NCBI RefSeq assembly: GCF_030272615.1
Contig: NC_081413.1
Coordinates: 333,412,302 to 333,476,301 of the forward strand
Source of the DNA: Cryptomeria japonica
Lineage: Eukaryota > Streptophyta > Pinopsida > Cupressales > Cupressaceae
Direction: 5' to 3'
Length of the DNA stretch: 64,000 nucleotides
In this document: positions 11,119-22,883 of the stretch, piece by piece
Layout: the number at the start of each line of letters is the position of its first letter
Numbering within the stretch: the stretch's first letter is position 1
Program-made: the position numbers and the translations under genes
Notes under the pieces: model-generated
What the model was told of the DNA's origin: nothing
The model's input: only the letters and a program-made list of their open reading frames with translations
Databases searched by the model: none

Positions 11119-13393
11119 ACATCCCTAAGAACTAATATTTTTTGTGAGTTTTTGTGAGTTGTGAGACACAGGTTCCAGAACAGTGTGAGAGACTGTAAAC
11201 TGGTGCAAGCGACTTAGGTTTAGCGTGACAGAAAACCTACTTCAGTGCGAGCGCAGGCGCATCAGCGCGAATGCCCTACACATTTGAATCAACGCAACTG
11301 CTTTTATAACATTCCCGCCCAATTGTTTGAATTTAAATTTTGAAAATTTTACCTGCTAATCCCCTAGGTTTCTATTTTCAGGGTTCAGCACAAGCCCAGG
11401 TGCTTCAGCGCGAGCGTTTCTGATCAGCACGATAGGCAAGTATATAACCGTTCTCTGTCCTGTGTTGGTTGTCATTTTTGTTTACTGGTTTTATTTAGTT
11501 CAGTGCATATGTAGGTGTTTCAGCACCTACACAGATGCTTCAGCACAGCTGACTGCACTTCAGTGCATCTGCTGTATGTGCAGTATAGTAGGTACTAATC
11601 TTTTTTTTTCTAGTTTTGCAGTTTAAATTGATCGGCCAAGACATAAAAAGTTAGAAAAACTACTAATCTAGTTTTTTGTAGGTTGCCTAGCAAACTCAAC
11701 CAAACATTGTGCATTTTTGTAGTTAGGCACCTAGATGTTAATTAAAAGGGAATGAACCACTATTTTATGTGTTTTAAGAAAAGCGTAAAGGTAGGAGAGT
11801 ATGCTCTCATCTAGCTAGATGATCAGAAATCCAGACCATCCAATCTTTTCTTGTTTGATTGCATGTTTTCCCATTGTGGGCCTGCCCTCCCAACTTGCTC
11901 TTTGAGAAGGTAAGATGGGAATGACCCAAGTGAGTACACCTAGACCTGGGGTTCCCAACTCACTATAATAAATAGGCCATTGACTACGAAAGGGTCAATG
12001 GTTGGGGCTATATGAGAGTTCACTCTCACATTGGGTGATTAGTAGGATCCTAGAGATCTCAATCATGCTTGGGTGACTACTAAGTTCTTGGTGATTCATT
12101 GGGCTATAGGCCTCAATTGCGCTTGCGCAACTGCGAAGGGTAGCTTCTAACGGGAAGACTTACTAAACACCTTGTTCATAGTGGCCAAAAACCTTCTAGT
12201 CATTGGTGCAGGAGGTCGGACCTCCAAAGCCACCCATATTTTTATGGCCCTTAGTAGAGACACAAAGTTTGCCATGAGGAGTTTTCATGAGAATTGATGC
12301 TTGGCTGCCCCGAAGAAGTGAGTGTTGTGGAGGGGAGCTAGTGGGGTCAAGCATCTAAGTGTGCACTTTGGGTAAGCATAGCTAGGAAACCAATTGGGAT
12401 CCAATGACTATTTTCCTTGCCAGCCTTAAGAGTGTTGTACATGAGCATGAGTGTCTTTGAGATAATATGCATTTGATCATTGTGTTTTCTTTGTTTGATA
12501 TGTACTTGCCAAGAGTAGACTAAAAACACCTCACTATTTCCAAACACTTTGCAAAAACACTTGTCAAGACACAAACAGTTATCCAAGTCCTTACCCACAA
12601 AGTCCAAAATTGCGTCAAAACTCTATCCATCCCATGTCTCATAAACCCAAGTGAGAAATTAAGAGTTCGTGCCCTCCATCAAGGTTTAGATTCATCCTTT
12701 AAAACACAAACTATCGTCAAAATTAGGGTGGTCGTGTCCCTTCATATAACTTGTCATCCGAACCAATCATCTATTAAGTCATGTTCATGCCAAGAATAAC
12801 CTAGTCATCAAGCTTCTTCTAGTCATCACTATCATACCTCTTCAATAAATCATCCTCAAAAATCCTAAGGACTTAGCACATCAAATCAATCTCCCTCCAC
12901 TATCAAATCAATTATCAAAATCCAAATTTAATCATCCTTTAATCCAATTTAACCTCACATTAAGGTTGAATACCTTGTGAAGTTCCATTTAGACCTCATC
13001 ATTAATCAATTGGCTCTTGTCCTTGAAGAATAATCCTCTCCAAGTATCTTTAGCCTTATCCTTTTGAGTCGATAAAGACTCTTAACTTGTGCCTTTACTT
13101 TTCTTGGGGTCATTAGTTAACCCTTGGTGGAAAAGAGGCTTTTTAATCATCATTCCAAGGTCTAAATTCTACCGAACTTGGTCATTACCTTGATTGTGGT
13201 TTCATCCACTACCTAAAGTCCTCATCCAAGGACTAAGGTGTCAATCCTAATCAAATCTGGGCTCTAATCCAAGAACCTCACCAATCAACAAAATCCCTTG
13301 TCATCAAAGACAAAATCCAAAATTCCACAAACATCTTGCTAAGTCCTTTCATCAAAGATTTCTTCCTCCAAGCTTTTCTAAGGTTATTCGTGT
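11119..13393 (+). other. Long untranslated leader of element T
   Basis: About 2.3 kb between PBS and gag ATG with no convincing ORF. The stretch 11200-11580 contains many degenerate copies of a (T)CAGCGCGAGCG/TTCAGTGCA vocabulary. A similar GCGCGAGC-rich stretch occurs in the 3' untranslated region at 55640-55780. Confidence 0.6.
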
Positions 13394-15040
13394 ATGGTCA
13401 CAACTCGATCCCAAAAGAAAAAGATGGCTAGACAACAATATGGCATGTTAGACATTAGTGTCCTATATGAAGATCCCATGCAAGATCCTACACAAAGTGG
13501 GCAACCTAGCAATCAAGATCAAAGCCAAAATTCTAATATGGTTAGCCAAGATGAACTCTCTCCAGAAGTGCAAACTTTCTTAGCAGACTCTTACAACCAA
13601 GAGATGATTGAAAAATTCATCCAACACAATCCTACTGCACTTCTAAAAGCTCTCCTTGAAAATGGAGCTCAACTTCCGCTTGAATTTGATAAATCCACTC
13701 TCGACCAACAACCACAAGGAGACCTTGCTCCCACACAAAATTCTGCACCTATTATTCAAAATCAATCAAGTACAACCCCTCCAATCATCCAAACTCAATC
13801 AATGCCATCCGCGGCACCTCCCACTATGGTCTACATCCAACCTTCTTCCTCTTTGCCATCTATACCACTATCAAATCTGATCTCATCTATTCTCCAAAAT
13901 GCTTGTATACCACCTCCTTACATTCAACCACATAATTCTATTCCACAAACTTCCCTTCCTGTCAACACAGTCACAAATTTTATCTGGGTCATACTCAATC
14001 CCATCACAATAGTTTGCAAACCGCAACCAACTATCACCCAAATCCCTACGATATCAGTCATCACATCTCATGTTCCCGCCTCCTTGTCATATCAATACAT
14101 TGGTGGTGGTGCACCTTCCTTGACTCATCCAATTCTTGGGGCAAATACAATTCATCATTATCAAAATCCACAACAAGACCTCATCAAGGAAATTCAAGAC
14201 ATGAAAAATATCATCAAGGACATGAAAGAAGGGACTAACAAGAGGAAACCTTACTTGTTTGAGGAATTTTGTCCTTGTCCTTATGACCCATCTATATCAG
14301 TTGTGCCTTACCCTCTAGGATTTGAGATTCCTAAATTCACCAAGTATGAAGGCAAAGGAGACCCCCATGACCATGTCCGGGAATTTCACATCTTATGTCA
14401 AGAAGTCTCCTATAGTGACCTATATCTTTGCCGAATTTTTCCCAAGAGTCTCACAGGAGATGCCCTTGCATGTTTCTCATCTCTACCATGAGGCTCCATT
14501 GTCTCCTTTCCAGACTTGGCAGAGAAATTTGTAGCTCACTATGCCTACAACATGGTTAATGACGTTTCCATGATGGACCTATGTAACACAAAACAAAGGC
14601 CCAGAGAGACTTTCGCCAACTTCTTACAAAGGTGGCAGCATCTTATCAAGAAATTTTAGTGGGACATGCCAAAACAACATCAAATTGAATTATTTCAAAA
14701 GAACTTGGTACCCAAACTTTCAAGACCTTTGACATCTCAATGTATCAAATCCTTCCAAAAATTGACCGATAAGGTCCTCGCCCTCAAGTGTGTCTTGTTG
14801 GAGGAAGGAACCTTGAAACATTACCAGAAATCGACACAAAGTTCTTCCTCTTATCATAACAACAAGCCAAAATTCTGGTCTAAACACAAAAATATGGTCA
14901 ACGATGGTGTAACTGATGCAAAGCGGGTCCAAACCGTGGCTGCTCCCCCAAAATCCACCACCAATAATCATCAATTCAACAAACAAAATAATCAAAATCA
15001 ATCCCAAAAACCTCACAAGAATGTCTCAGTCCAAAGATGA
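13394..15040 (+). pseudogene. gag: Element T Gag (Tat lineage)
   Basis: Structural capsid polyprotein. The start at 13394 reads MVTTRSQKKK, a typical Tat gag start. A Gln/Pro/Thr-rich low-complexity region (residues ~20-260) follows, then the retrotransposon gag domain (about 14270-14780) with the FEIPKFTKYEGKGDP motif near 14325 and an FLQRW segment near 14630. A Gln/Asn/Lys-rich tail ends at the stop at 15038-15040. Two internal stops (TGA 14489-14491 and a TAG near 14657 where CAG is likely) break one otherwise continuous frame. The frame stays the same into the protease, so gag and pol appear fused. Confidence 0.85.
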
Positions 15041-16291
15041 CCACCCTGATCAAATAACAGGACTCCAAGAGATTTCACTCCTCTTGCTGAGCCTATTGAA
15101 ATGGTGTTTCAAAAACTTGTCCAAGCAGGCGCAGTGGTTTTTCTGATCACTCACCCGTTTGACCCCAATCAACCCAAACCTAGATGGTATAATGAGAATG
15201 AGTATTGTGAGTATCACCGTATCAAGGAACATGACACATGAAAATGCATGAAGCTCAAAATCTACATACAAGATCTCATTGATAGGGATGAGATTGAAGT
15301 AGCAAATGCAAAACCTAGTAATAACAATGACAAACTTAAAATGTACCGGGAACCCTTCCTGAAGCATGATAAAGGAAAAGGCTCATCATCTAACGCAGTG
15401 GGTTATGACTACACCAATCACATAACTAACTTTGACTCTTTAGTATGTCGCATCAAGCCCGTAGACAACCATGTTAATGTCATAACTATCCAAGGAGTTA
15501 ACCCAGCCCCTCCCCAAAGTAGACCAAATTTGGCTAGGATAGTCATTCAAGGCACCATGCCTTCCACCTCCCATCCCCAAAATGACTGTAATGTAACCAT
15601 GTGCTGAGGTAAAGTCACTATCCAAGGAGTTCCTCCCCCACCAAATCCCCCACCCATGTCTTCCACCTACCGATATGACCTCTTGGACCAACTTGGAAAG
15701 ACCCTTGCATAGATTTCCATTCTGGAACTTCTCAAGACTTCCCCTGTACATAAGAAAATTTTGGAACAAGCCCTCCTTGAATCTCACGTTCCTAATAACA
15801 TCAATGCTACTCAATTCCAAGCTCTCATTGGAAACATTTCCGCCCAACAACACCTTGTATTCACCTCCAATGATGCATTCGTAGATGGAGACCACAATAA
15901 GCCTTTGCACATTGAAGCCCTTATTAAAAAACACAAGGTCAAATGTATTTTGATAGATGGTGGATCTAGACTTAATCTGTGTACATACAAGTTAATAAAA
16001 CAATTGGGAAATTATGAGGACTTGGTAGACACATCAGGAAGGATCACCATAAAAGCATATGATGATGCAGAGAGAGTTTTGAAGGGCATGATCACCTTAC
16101 CTCTTCAAGTGGGCCCTATTACAATTGAAACCCCTTGCCAAGTACTAGATCTTGATCTCCCCTATAACATTCTCCTCGGATGGCCATGGATTCACTCCTT
16201 GCAGGTCATTCCCTCCACCTATCACCAATGCATCAAATTCCCCTTTAATGGAAGAGAGATCACTATCAAAGGTGATCCCCAACCTTTTTGA
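15041..16291 (+). pseudogene. pol: Element T linker with zinc-binding motif and aspartic protease
   Basis: Same frame as gag. It contains a Tat-type CEYHRIKEHDT-x-KC motif (15213-15250) with a TGA inside it. The protease core LIDGGS is at 15950-15966, and an LLGWPW segment near 16171 matches the usual ILGR/W flap-end region. DGGS rather than DSGS is common in Tat proteases. Stops at 15605-15607 and 15710-15712 show decay. Confidence 0.8.
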
Positions 16292-16417
16292 TATTGCAAA
16301 CTCTTAGAGGGGAAGCATCCATATCATTTCCCACTAAACAAACCCTCGCCAATGCCTCCATTTGACACATAAAATTTTGCCTCCACTTCATCCCAATCAG
16401 ACACTCAAATCAAAATC

Positions 16418-17062
16418 TTGGATAATGGCTGTGGGGAGTACAAATTGGAGGATGTCTTACTAATAGGCAACCTCCCCCTCTCTCCTAAATCATTTGGCAT
16501 ACCAAAAGAGCTCAAAAAAGACCCGAAACTAGTCATGCAATGCCAAAACACTACCTTCCAGCAATGGGGCCCACTTGATGAGGAGAGCCTTGAAGAAGAT
16601 GTCTCTTCATGGTTGTACCGAGAAGAAGATGAAGATCCACTAAAAATATCCAAAAAGATGTACCCAAAACCATCAGCCATAGTTGAAAAAATGGGTTACA
16701 AAGGACACGGCCTAGGACCAGAGGAGAAAGGAAGAAAAGCACCCATAAATCCTATCTCCTACATATATGACAGAGGCTTGGGGTACACCCTGGTGCCTAA
16801 GATTACTATCGCTGGTGCCCCTTCTAGTCCTTCTTTGGATATCAAAAGCGCTGACGAAGAGGAGTTCCACAAAATGTCTTATGAATATGAAAATGATATC
16901 TTCTTTGACACTCACGTCAATAACATTACCCCCATAACCCCTTCCACTTCACAAGAGCTACATCTTGTCCATCCTGAGCTCATAGACTGGGACCAACAAG
17001 ACAAACCCACGTTAGACATCTGCACCAATGATAATGCTCTCATTACTCTCCTAACGGTGTGA
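16418..17062 (+). pseudogene. Element T G-patch segment between protease and RT
   Basis: 214 codons in the gag-pol frame. A G-patch-like motif, EKMGYKGHGLG with a following Gly and basic residues, lies at 16686-16740. G-patch domains bind RNA and occur between protease and RT in some plant gypsy polyproteins and downstream of the protease in betaretroviruses. The C-terminal part is acidic. The frame ends at TGA 17060-17062 just before element V. Confidence 0.75.
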
Positions 17063-17120
17063 AATCTAGAAGATTGTAACAAAGTAGAGGGTATTCAACT
17101 TCATGAAAAGGGGTACTTTG

Positions 17121-20100
17121 TGTGAGGGCCTACCCCGACTCATCCTAGCATTTCAGTGATTTTCATGTCGAGACTATTATGGATGCTTTATTTTATGCAT
17201 TATGGATTTAGAACTTATATGATTTCATGATTTGGATAACATTGATATATATGGATGCTTTATTTATATGCTTTATGATATAGAACTCTATATGATTCTA
17301 GAATAGGATAAATTTGAGATGATGTATGTCATTATTGGATTTGTGGGACTTTACTATGATGATAGAAATAGGAATGCATGTTTTATGAATGGATCAAAAT
17401 TATGTGGATTATGATAATTTCTTATGTGGATTTATTGGACATAAGGTATATCGATTTGTTTAAATGTAAATTGCATGCAGAGTGTTTGATGTGTATTCTC
17501 ATTCATGTGTGGATATTATATGAGTTTATTTGGAATTACTAATGTGTAATTGAGATGCGCAGGAAAATTATCCATGCGACCATGGAAATATTATGGAGAA
17601 CCAAACCTAGACCTATGTACGTTCGTAAAGCTAGGGGTTGTCTATTTGGAGAGACAACACCCCGTATGTATCGTATTTTATTTGTGAAAGTAAATGTTGC
17701 ATGTGTGTTAAATTGAATTTATTAATTTGTGTAAATCCAACAAGAGACAAAATTTGATGTGTAATGTTGTAAAGTATTTTATTATGTCACTTGACACGTG
17801 TCAATTTATGTCTTGATTTTTGAATTGTCTCTTGGAGGGAGTTGTTTTAACCATAACTTTTTCAAATAATTTAATGTGGTTCTATATTTTCCTTGGGTAG
17901 AGAATTTTTGGGGTGGTCAACTTAGGTTTGACCAGAAAGTTAACTTTAGATGGGTTTAAAAGGGGTTAAATGGACTCCTAGGGGTAGTTTAAAGGTGTTT
18001 CCTAAATCCCATAAGGTATACCTAAGGGTTAGGAGTAATTTTAGGCATGTGACAACTCCCATGTGGCTATTTAGTCACCCTAAAAAGTGGGTTTCCTAAG
18101 GTGAGAAAAAATTGAATTTAGAAGGCATCATCTAGGTTAGTTAACTTTCCTTTTTGATGAGAGATCCCTTTTGATCTTTTTCGGACTTTTTCCTTTTTCA
18201 ATTTTAGAAACCTGTGAGAACTCTCACTGAGGTCTTCTTAGGCAAGAATGAGAGATTTTGCGAGTAATCACCCACTCTCCATTTTTGGAAAGAAAAGATT
18301 TGGTATTGGAATTTGGCTAAGTGTAGAGAAACAAGGATTGTGAAATTGGGTTGCTCATCCTCAACTAGATCTAGCATACCTTTGGGCAGTTTGAAGGTTG
18401 GTTTAACTTCTCTTTGTATTTTTTTCATGTTGCATGTTATGTTGAAAAGATTTGCTTATATGAAAAGGCTAGTTTCTTGTATTTTTTTCCCTTGTGCAAA
18501 TTATTTGTGTTCTATATTTTACTTCTTGTATGCATTTTTTTCTGTGCTTTGGGAGTAACCAAGGCCTCCTACTCTTGGGAGAGAAGATAGTCTTGTGGGT
18601 GGTAGAAGTTTGATAGCCCTTGAGTGAGAGGCTCTCATTATGAGAGTGATCTCAAGGGATATATATGTGTCCCTTGCTGCATGGCCTATTTATGCATTTG
18701 GGGGTCATAAGGAGGGAAATATGGCATGGATGCCTTGGGGGGTATAAAGATGTGGGCTTAAAGTACTTATGACATATTTTTGGTTGCCATGAGGTGGCTT
18801 GTGTTTCTACAGTCTTGCAGTCTCCTCAGGGTATTTGGTCTACTACCACCCTTGAAAAGACATCAGATTTTGTGGTGCAGTGTAGCCTTGGTTGGGAATA
18901 TGTTGTTGTGGTTGTTATCCCTTGTTTGTTGTGTTTGCATGTGTGTAACCTGTCTAGGGCTTGGTTCTCCAAGCTCGGGGGTGGCTTCTAGTAAGCCTAG
19001 GCTGGGAGGTGAGCACTCCATTGTCATAGCCTTTTGATTTATTTGCAGGTTGTTGGAAGAAAAGTAAAGGACAAGTAGAAGTTGCTGAAATTATTTGTTT
19101 ATAGAGAAACAATTTGGGAATGGAATATTTTATATTTTAAAGTGCAACAATGTGAAAGGGAAATTATATGTTTTAATTACTTTGAAATGAAAATGTATCT
19201 ATTTTAATTGAAGTCCTCACTTAATAAAAATGAGGGACTAGTTTGGGTATTTCACCCTCTTGTAATAATGTCTATATTGTATTCTAAAAATGCCTTAAAT
19301 AAATGCATTATTTCTGTTAATTTATTATTGCATAAATGAAATGATTATGTTGGGTTTTAGCTTGTATTGTTCTTAAAAGTTTAATGATTGCATGTATGTC
19401 ACTTTGAAAATAAATGTTTAGTTTATTTCCTATTTGCATATCTCTAAGGATAAATTCAAATGATTCTAGATAAATAAAGTTGTTGTTAAGATTTATTTAA
19501 TTCTATCTTTTACTTATTTGCAGAAATTAAAATCTAGAATTAAATGGTTTATCTAATTTAAATAATCACATATTTATATAATTGCTATTCATATTTATTA
19601 AAATCTGTTAATTACTTATTTGCAGAAATTAAATCTACAGTTAAATAGTCTATGTCTGATTGTTGGTATTCAATTCTAAAAATAAAAATACACAGATTTA
19701 AATAGATTATTTTAATCAATCTGTTTAAAATGTTTTCTTTTTCTTAAAATATATATATGTGACGTTATTCATCTATAAAATAAAACCCATATTAATCTAC
19801 CCCTGAATTAAGCATGGAAGGATTATATATATATTATTATCAATATTTAAATAAGAGTATTTTTACATTTTAAAACCAAATATTAAAAAAAAATGAGTAA
19901 AAGATTTTTTTAAGTTTTAAGTTTTTTATTAAAAAAAATAAATTAATTAATTAATTACCAAATGAACTTTTTTGGGGGGAGAAAGCCAAAGGGCCGAACC
20001 ACTGTGTGGACACATAGTGGCACCCGCGGCCTCCACTGTGTGGACACACAGTGGATGGCCCCCGCGGCCACCACTGTGTGGACACACAGTGGCGGCACCC

Positions 20101-21022
20101 GGTGCCACCGCCGCTATGTGTTCACACAGTGGCGGCCGGGGAAACCCCATGCCACCACTTCCTCCCTTTCTTTGAGCTCGGCCACCACTACTCTCCCATG
20201 GAAACCTCTGCCCTGCACAAAAAGAGAGAAATAAAACCCTAGCCTGGGTAGGGTTAGGGTAGAATAAATAAAAGAAGAGATTATAAAATGTAGGGCATTT
20301 TATAATATATATATTTTTAGTTTAGGGTTTTGCATGGATAATTTATAATAATGTAAAGTTATGTTTATATATAGAGTTTAAAAATATAAACGGTTAGGGC
20401 AAAATGTAGATTAAATATTTTATTAAGTGTTTATAATTTATAGATATTTTTAATAAACATATGGGGTTATCTTTTAAAAAAAAAAAAAAGTTTAAATTTA
20501 AAACACTAATGAAGTTTAATCTTTTAGAAACTTTATAACAAATTGGGTAAGTTATTTTGGCTGGGAAATTTTTTTTTTTAGTCCACCTAAATATAGGTTT
20601 TTGATGAGATGGAACTTTATAGGAAAATATTCATTATGAATTTAATTGATCCTTTTGTCGATTTAGTTTAAACATATTTTCATTATTGTTAAAATAGAAT
20701 ATAGACATTTATAAACTAAGTGCTACGACTAATTTAATTAGTTCCTAAAAACAATTAATGGTTATTGGAGATTAACTTTATCTACGTCAATTAATTGACT
20801 AAATTAATTTATTGATTAAAATCGATGAGATAATAAAATATTCTTTTAGTATTCCGCATTTGATTCAAGTTATTGTCACTTACTTGAGTTAGTGGTTAGA
20901 GTTAACTCACACATAGTTAAGACAAACTTGCTAGTGCATTTCATATTAGCAAATTTAATGTTATCGGTTGTTATTTTAAAAAAAAAATTATCCCGTCTGT
21001 GCCCAAAAGTTTGAGCATGACA
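17121..21022 (+). repeat. 5' LTR of element V
   Basis: Starts TGTGAGGGCC and ends GCATGACA; partner at 30223-34159. AT-rich for most of its length, with one sharply GC-rich island (19999-20150) that holds four palindromes. No protein-coding signal; short frames at 18313-19037 are repeated in the other LTR and lack domains. Confidence 0.95.
19999..20135. repeat. Palindrome array, four units, in 5' LTR of V
   Basis: Four copies of the consensus CACTGTGTGNNCACACAGTG start near 19999, 20033, 20071 and 20111, spaced 34-40 bases apart by GC-rich spacers. Unit 1 has one arm altered (CACATAGTGG) and unit 4 has TT as centre and a changed left arm. Confidence 0.9.
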
Positions 21023-21025
21023 TTT

Positions 21026-21038
21026 TGGTATCAAAGCC
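21026..21038 (+). other. Primer binding site of element V
   Basis: TGGTATCAAAGCC differs from the Met-tRNA complement TGGTATCAGAGCC by one G-to-A change. It starts three bases after the LTR end. Confidence 0.85.
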
Positions 21039-21197
21039 AGGTTTCCAACACTAGGAACCTTTCTCCATTACGTTTCGCTTTAATTATTTAATTAATTATA
21101 TTATATTAATTTTCTATGATATTTAAATTTAATTAATTAAATATTCTCCCAAAAATTTATTTATTTAATTCATTTTATTTTATTCTTTCTCATTAGG

Positions 21198-21549
21198 ATG
21201 CCTTTGACTACGTGACAAGCTCGCAAGCACGGAAGGGGACCTAGGCGTGTACGCATAGCACGCGAAGACGTCGATAGGGAGGAATCGGTTCCAGAAGTGA
21301 ACCCAGAGGCTCCTCCCGAACAGCCGGTTGACCCAAACCAAGGTATCTTAGAGGCACTCCAAAATCTGATAGGAATAGTCCAGGATAGGTTTCCAGCAGA
21401 GGATCATCATGTTGAAAATCAGAACTCAGGGAGCCATAGATCGACAGATAGGGAACGGAGTAGGAGTCCACCTCCTAATCCCATAGAGAGTCAAGCTGGG
21501 CATGAGCTCGAGTTTGTTCACCTACCAAGACCACCTCCAGTGGCAGAGC
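21198..21549 (+). pseudogene. gag: Element V Gag N-terminus
   Basis: The ATG at 21198-21200 begins MPLTT, followed by TGA (21213-21215, probably from CGA) and an Arg-rich stretch. Then comes an Asp/Glu/Pro-rich low-complexity region that includes a serine/arginine stretch around 21450-21475. The frame ends at the solo LTR and continues at 25805; the two halves join in frame across the duplicated CAGTG. Confidence 0.8.
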
Positions 21550-22505
21550 CAGTGTGTCATGCCCAAAATTTAGGGCAAGAATGGGATACATTTTTTTTTA
21601 ATTCCAACTTAATAACATTAAATTGCCATTATGAAATGTACTATCAAGTTTGTCTTAAGTACGTGGGAGTTAATTTTAACCACTAAAACAAGTAGATAAA
21701 AAAAAAAATTAATTAATGCGGAATTTTAATTCTCCAAGGAAATTATTATTGTCTCAATGATTTTAACCACTAAATTAACTTAATGAAAATTCTCTAAAAT
21801 ATTTGGCGAAGATATTATTAATCTCCTAAATTCAAAATTTGTTTTAAGCAATGAATTAAATTAGACCTAGCATTATATTTATAATATCCAAAAATTATAT
21901 TTCAATAATGAATTAAAATGAGCTTAAAATTAAATCGACTATAGAGCAAATTTAATTTTCATAAATGTATATTTTCCTATAAGTTTAAAAAAATCTCTCA
22001 ATAGCCAAAATAATCCTAACCTATTTATTATAAGGTTTATAATAGTTTACACTCCCTAATTATTTAAAACATTATAAATAATTGATAAAAAAAATGTTAA
22101 AACTATTTTACTTAATTTATAACACCTCAATCTATTTAATATATATATATACATAACACCATACTCATAATTTTATTAAAACATTACAACCACCAAATCA
22201 AATATCCTTACTCCATTTTGACAAACCCTCTGTATAAAAATATACGTATATTATATTTTTATGAATATACATGTGTGTGTATATATATATATTTATATCT
22301 ACACTTCATTATGTTTTCACAAAATGGAAACCCTAATTTTATTAATATAAAAGAATCCTTTTATATTTTTTTAAAACTCATTTCATTTTATTCTACCCTA
22401 GCCCTACCCGAGCTAGGGTTTTTTTTTTTTTTTTCTCTGTGCAGGGCGGACATGGTAGGAGCGGTGGTGATTTTTGTTTGAGGTGGTGGGGGTGTCAGGC
22501 ACTGC

Positions 22506-22719
22506 CCACTGTGCGACCACACAGTGGTGGCACGAGCGCCACCCACTATGTGCCCACATAGTGGTGGCGCGAGGCGTCGTCCCACTGTGTGTCCACACAG
22601 TGGTGGCGCTTCGGCGCTGCCCACTGTGTGTTCACACAGTGAGGGTGCTTCGGTGCCACCCACTGTGTGTTCACACAGTGGTGGCCCGCAGGCTGCTCAC
22701 TATGTGCACACACAGTGGG
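22506..22719. repeat. Palindrome array, six units, in solo LTR S
   Basis: Six units begin near 22506, 22543, 22582, 22621, 22660 and 22697, spaced 37-39 bases. Unit 2 has both arms changed in matching fashion (CACTATGTG/CACATAGTG), so pairing is kept. Centres vary. Spacers are GC-rich while the surroundings are very AT-rich. Confidence 0.9.
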
Positions 22720-22821
22720 ATTCGCCCCTCCCCCCTCCCCGAAACCTTGATTTTTTATTTTTTTTAAAGTTTTAATATCTTTTTTTTTTGGTTTATTTAA
22801 ATGAAATAAATTTGTATATAT

Positions 22822-22827
<6 letters not shown>

Positions 22828-22881
<54 letters not shown>
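22828..22881. repeat. (AT)n microsatellite in solo LTR S
   Basis: Uninterrupted AT dinucleotide run of about 54 bases. A shorter one lies at 22970-22990. Confidence 0.95.

Positions 22882-22883
<2 letters not shown>

Noticed and set aside
11900-11920. Possible 5' splice site (GAAGGTAAGA) in the T leader
   Set aside because: A good match to a donor, and Ogre-type elements are known to splice, but no convincing acceptor or reading-frame logic could be shown.
18313-19037. Frames repeated at 31434-32159 that might look like a duplicated gene
   Set aside because: The duplication is just the two LTRs of element V; the frames have no motif and overlap in several registers.
19962-20242. Overlapping open frames rich in VCTHSGG/VDTQW-type repeats (also at 22388-22775 and 33044-33401)
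   Set aside because: They arise because the GC-rich palindrome units lack stops in several frames on both strands. There is no domain, and the sequence lies inside LTRs.
22506-22719. Regular palindromic repeats with ~38-base period, superficially like a CRISPR array
   Set aside because: Units are perfect inverted repeats inside a plant LTR, spacers are themselves similar GC-rich sequence, and no cas genes exist. It is an LTR-internal palindrome array.
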